Source: an uncultured Flavobacteriaceae bacterium
Lineage (GTDB): Bacteria > Bacteroidota > Bacteroidia > Flavobacteriales > Flavobacteriaceae
DNA: 7,165 nucleotides
Assembly: GCA_945788155.1 (NCBI GenBank)
Contig: CALZKX010000159.1
Span: forward strand, 1-7,165
Direction: 5' to 3'
The notes below the pieces were generated by a model. It made no database searches. It saw nothing but the letters and a program-made list of their open reading frames with translations, and was not told where the DNA came from. Within the stretch, counting starts at the first letter, position 1. Each line of letters begins with the position of its first letter. The translations under genes were made by a program, and so were the position numbers. Shown one piece after another: positions 6,440 to 7,165 of the stretch.

Positions 6440-7165
6440 ATGGCCTTAAATTTCTAATACGTTGTAACAATGTTGGATGTGAATAGTGCATAAACACATA
6501 AGCAGGATGAGGTGTTAAGTTGCTTAAACTGTTTTTTGATAATTTTTTGAGAGAGGTTATTAAAGGTTCACCAGCATAAGTGTCTTTGGCATAATTATCT
6601 GCTTGGTATTCAAATTTTCTGGATAAGTAATTCATGATTAAACCAGTAATTTCACTAATAGGACTATAAAGCAATCCAAAAGCGATTAATCCAATATGAA
6701 AACTAGGAATCTCCACACCTAAAGCATTAGATAATATTGGATTTGAAATAAGAAGCGAGAGAATATAAAGCGTCAAACCAGTTAGCAAAATTGAGGCAGA
6801 AAGGTTAAAGATAATGTGTTTGCGTTTGTAATGACCTACTTCGTGAGCTAACACAGCGACAATCTCTTCATCGTTTAAATCTTTAATAAGTGTATCGTAA
6901 AGGGTTACACGTTTTTCGCCACCAAATCCTGAAAAATACGCATTGGCTTTTGTACTACGTTTAGAACCATCAATCACGAATATCTTATTAAGTTTAAAAC
7001 CAACAGTTTTTGCGTAAGCAGAAATTTTATTTCGTAATTCACCTTCTTCTAAAGGTGTTTGTTTGTTGAATAAAGGCACAATAAGTTTTGAGTAAAACAT
7101 ATTCATAAATATTGAAAACACAGCTACTAAAGCCCAAGCGTACAACCAAAAATTACTTCCAGTTG
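6438..7165 (-). CDS. M48 (Ste24/CaaX-type) zinc metalloprotease, C-terminal part
   Basis: An open frame enters from the right edge and ends at 6438; about 241 codons are visible. The frame is open to base 7165 (reading TGSNFW before the TTG at 7145), so the true start is outside the window. Family members run to about 400 residues or more, so roughly the N-terminal 40% is missing. The sequence matches Ste24-type M48 proteases, integral-membrane enzymes that cleave CaaX-like substrates in eukaryotes and act in membrane-protein quality control in bacteria. The block KRSTKANAYFSGFG precedes the zinc-binding HEVGH (6831-6845). The third ligand is expected in RKFEYQAD, about 74 residues later. The tail HYSHPTLLQRI is typical of the family. 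Hydrophobic segments lie before the catalytic block and on both sides of the loop after HEVGH. A terminator-like hairpin begins in its stop codon. Family call is strong; substrate unknown. Confidence 0.94.
   Translation of the reverse strand, partial: TGSNFWLYAWALVAVFSIFMNMFYSKLIVPLFNKQTPLEEGELRNKISAYAKTVGFKLNKIFVIDGSKRSTKANAYFSGFGGEKRVTLYDTLIKDLNDEEIVAVLAHEVGHYKRKHIIFNLSASILLTGLTLYILSLLISNPILSNALGVEIPSFHIGLIAFGLLYSPISEITGLIMNYLSRKFEYQADNYAKDTYAGEPLITSLKKLSKNSLSNLTPHPAYVFMHYSHPTLLQRIRNLRP

Noticed and set aside
7143..7145. TTG at 7145 as the start of the M48 protease
   Set aside because: The frame stays open to the window edge and the residues before the TTG continue the membrane-associated sequence expected in Ste24-type proteins, so the gene is truncated by the window.
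1..7165. CRISPR arrays, insertion sequences, tRNA/rRNA genes, attachment sites, defence modules
   Set aside because: No regularly spaced repeats, transposase or integrase motifs, RNA-gene signatures or defence-protein domains were found; almost all of the window is coding sequence of ordinary cellular genes.

Overview
This window is a low-GC stretch in which all seven recognisable genes lie on the minus strand. It looks like a chromosomal region of a flavobacterium (Bacteroidota, probably Flavobacteriaceae). The grounds are the AT-rich composition, the absence of purine-rich Shine-Dalgarno sequences in front of the start codons, the character of the proteins, and the gene order relA/spoT - fur-like - purA, which I recall as common in that family. 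The genus cannot be fixed from the sequence alone.

In the direction of transcription (high to low coordinates) the layout is as follows. (1) 7165-6438: the C-terminal part of a Ste24/CaaX-type M48 zinc metalloprotease, whose N-terminus lies outside the window. (2) 6439-6403: an A-tract/stem/U-tract terminator hairpin that starts in the protease stop codon and ends two bases before the next start codon. (3) 6400-4997: a DcuC/YfcC-family permease, followed after one base by (4) 4995-3829: an ArgE-like M20 deacetylase/peptidase. (5) A 117-bp gap with a candidate promoter and two related palindromes. (6) 3711-3271: a small SRPBCC/AHSA1-type protein. (7) 3182-969: a full-length bifunctional RelA/SpoT (p)ppGpp synthetase/hydrolase. 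(8) 941-486: a Fur-family regulator without the usual cysteine pairs. (9) 478-1: the N-terminal 159 codons of adenylosuccinate synthetase PurA, running off the left edge.

Two functional groups stand out. The permease and M20 enzyme are almost certainly co-translated and probably import and hydrolyse an N-acylated amino acid or small peptide. The relA/spoT, fur-like and purA genes are separated by 27 and 7 bp and probably form one transcript. This places the enzyme that makes and degrades (p)ppGpp beside an AMP-synthesis enzyme that (p)ppGpp is known to inhibit in E. coli.

I see no mobile element, CRISPR array, tRNA/rRNA, toxin-antitoxin or defence module here. I found no convincing undescribed system. 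The most interesting items are regulatory: the terminator abutting a start codon, the paired palindromes before the SRPBCC gene, and the cysteine-poor Fur protein in the stringent-response cluster.
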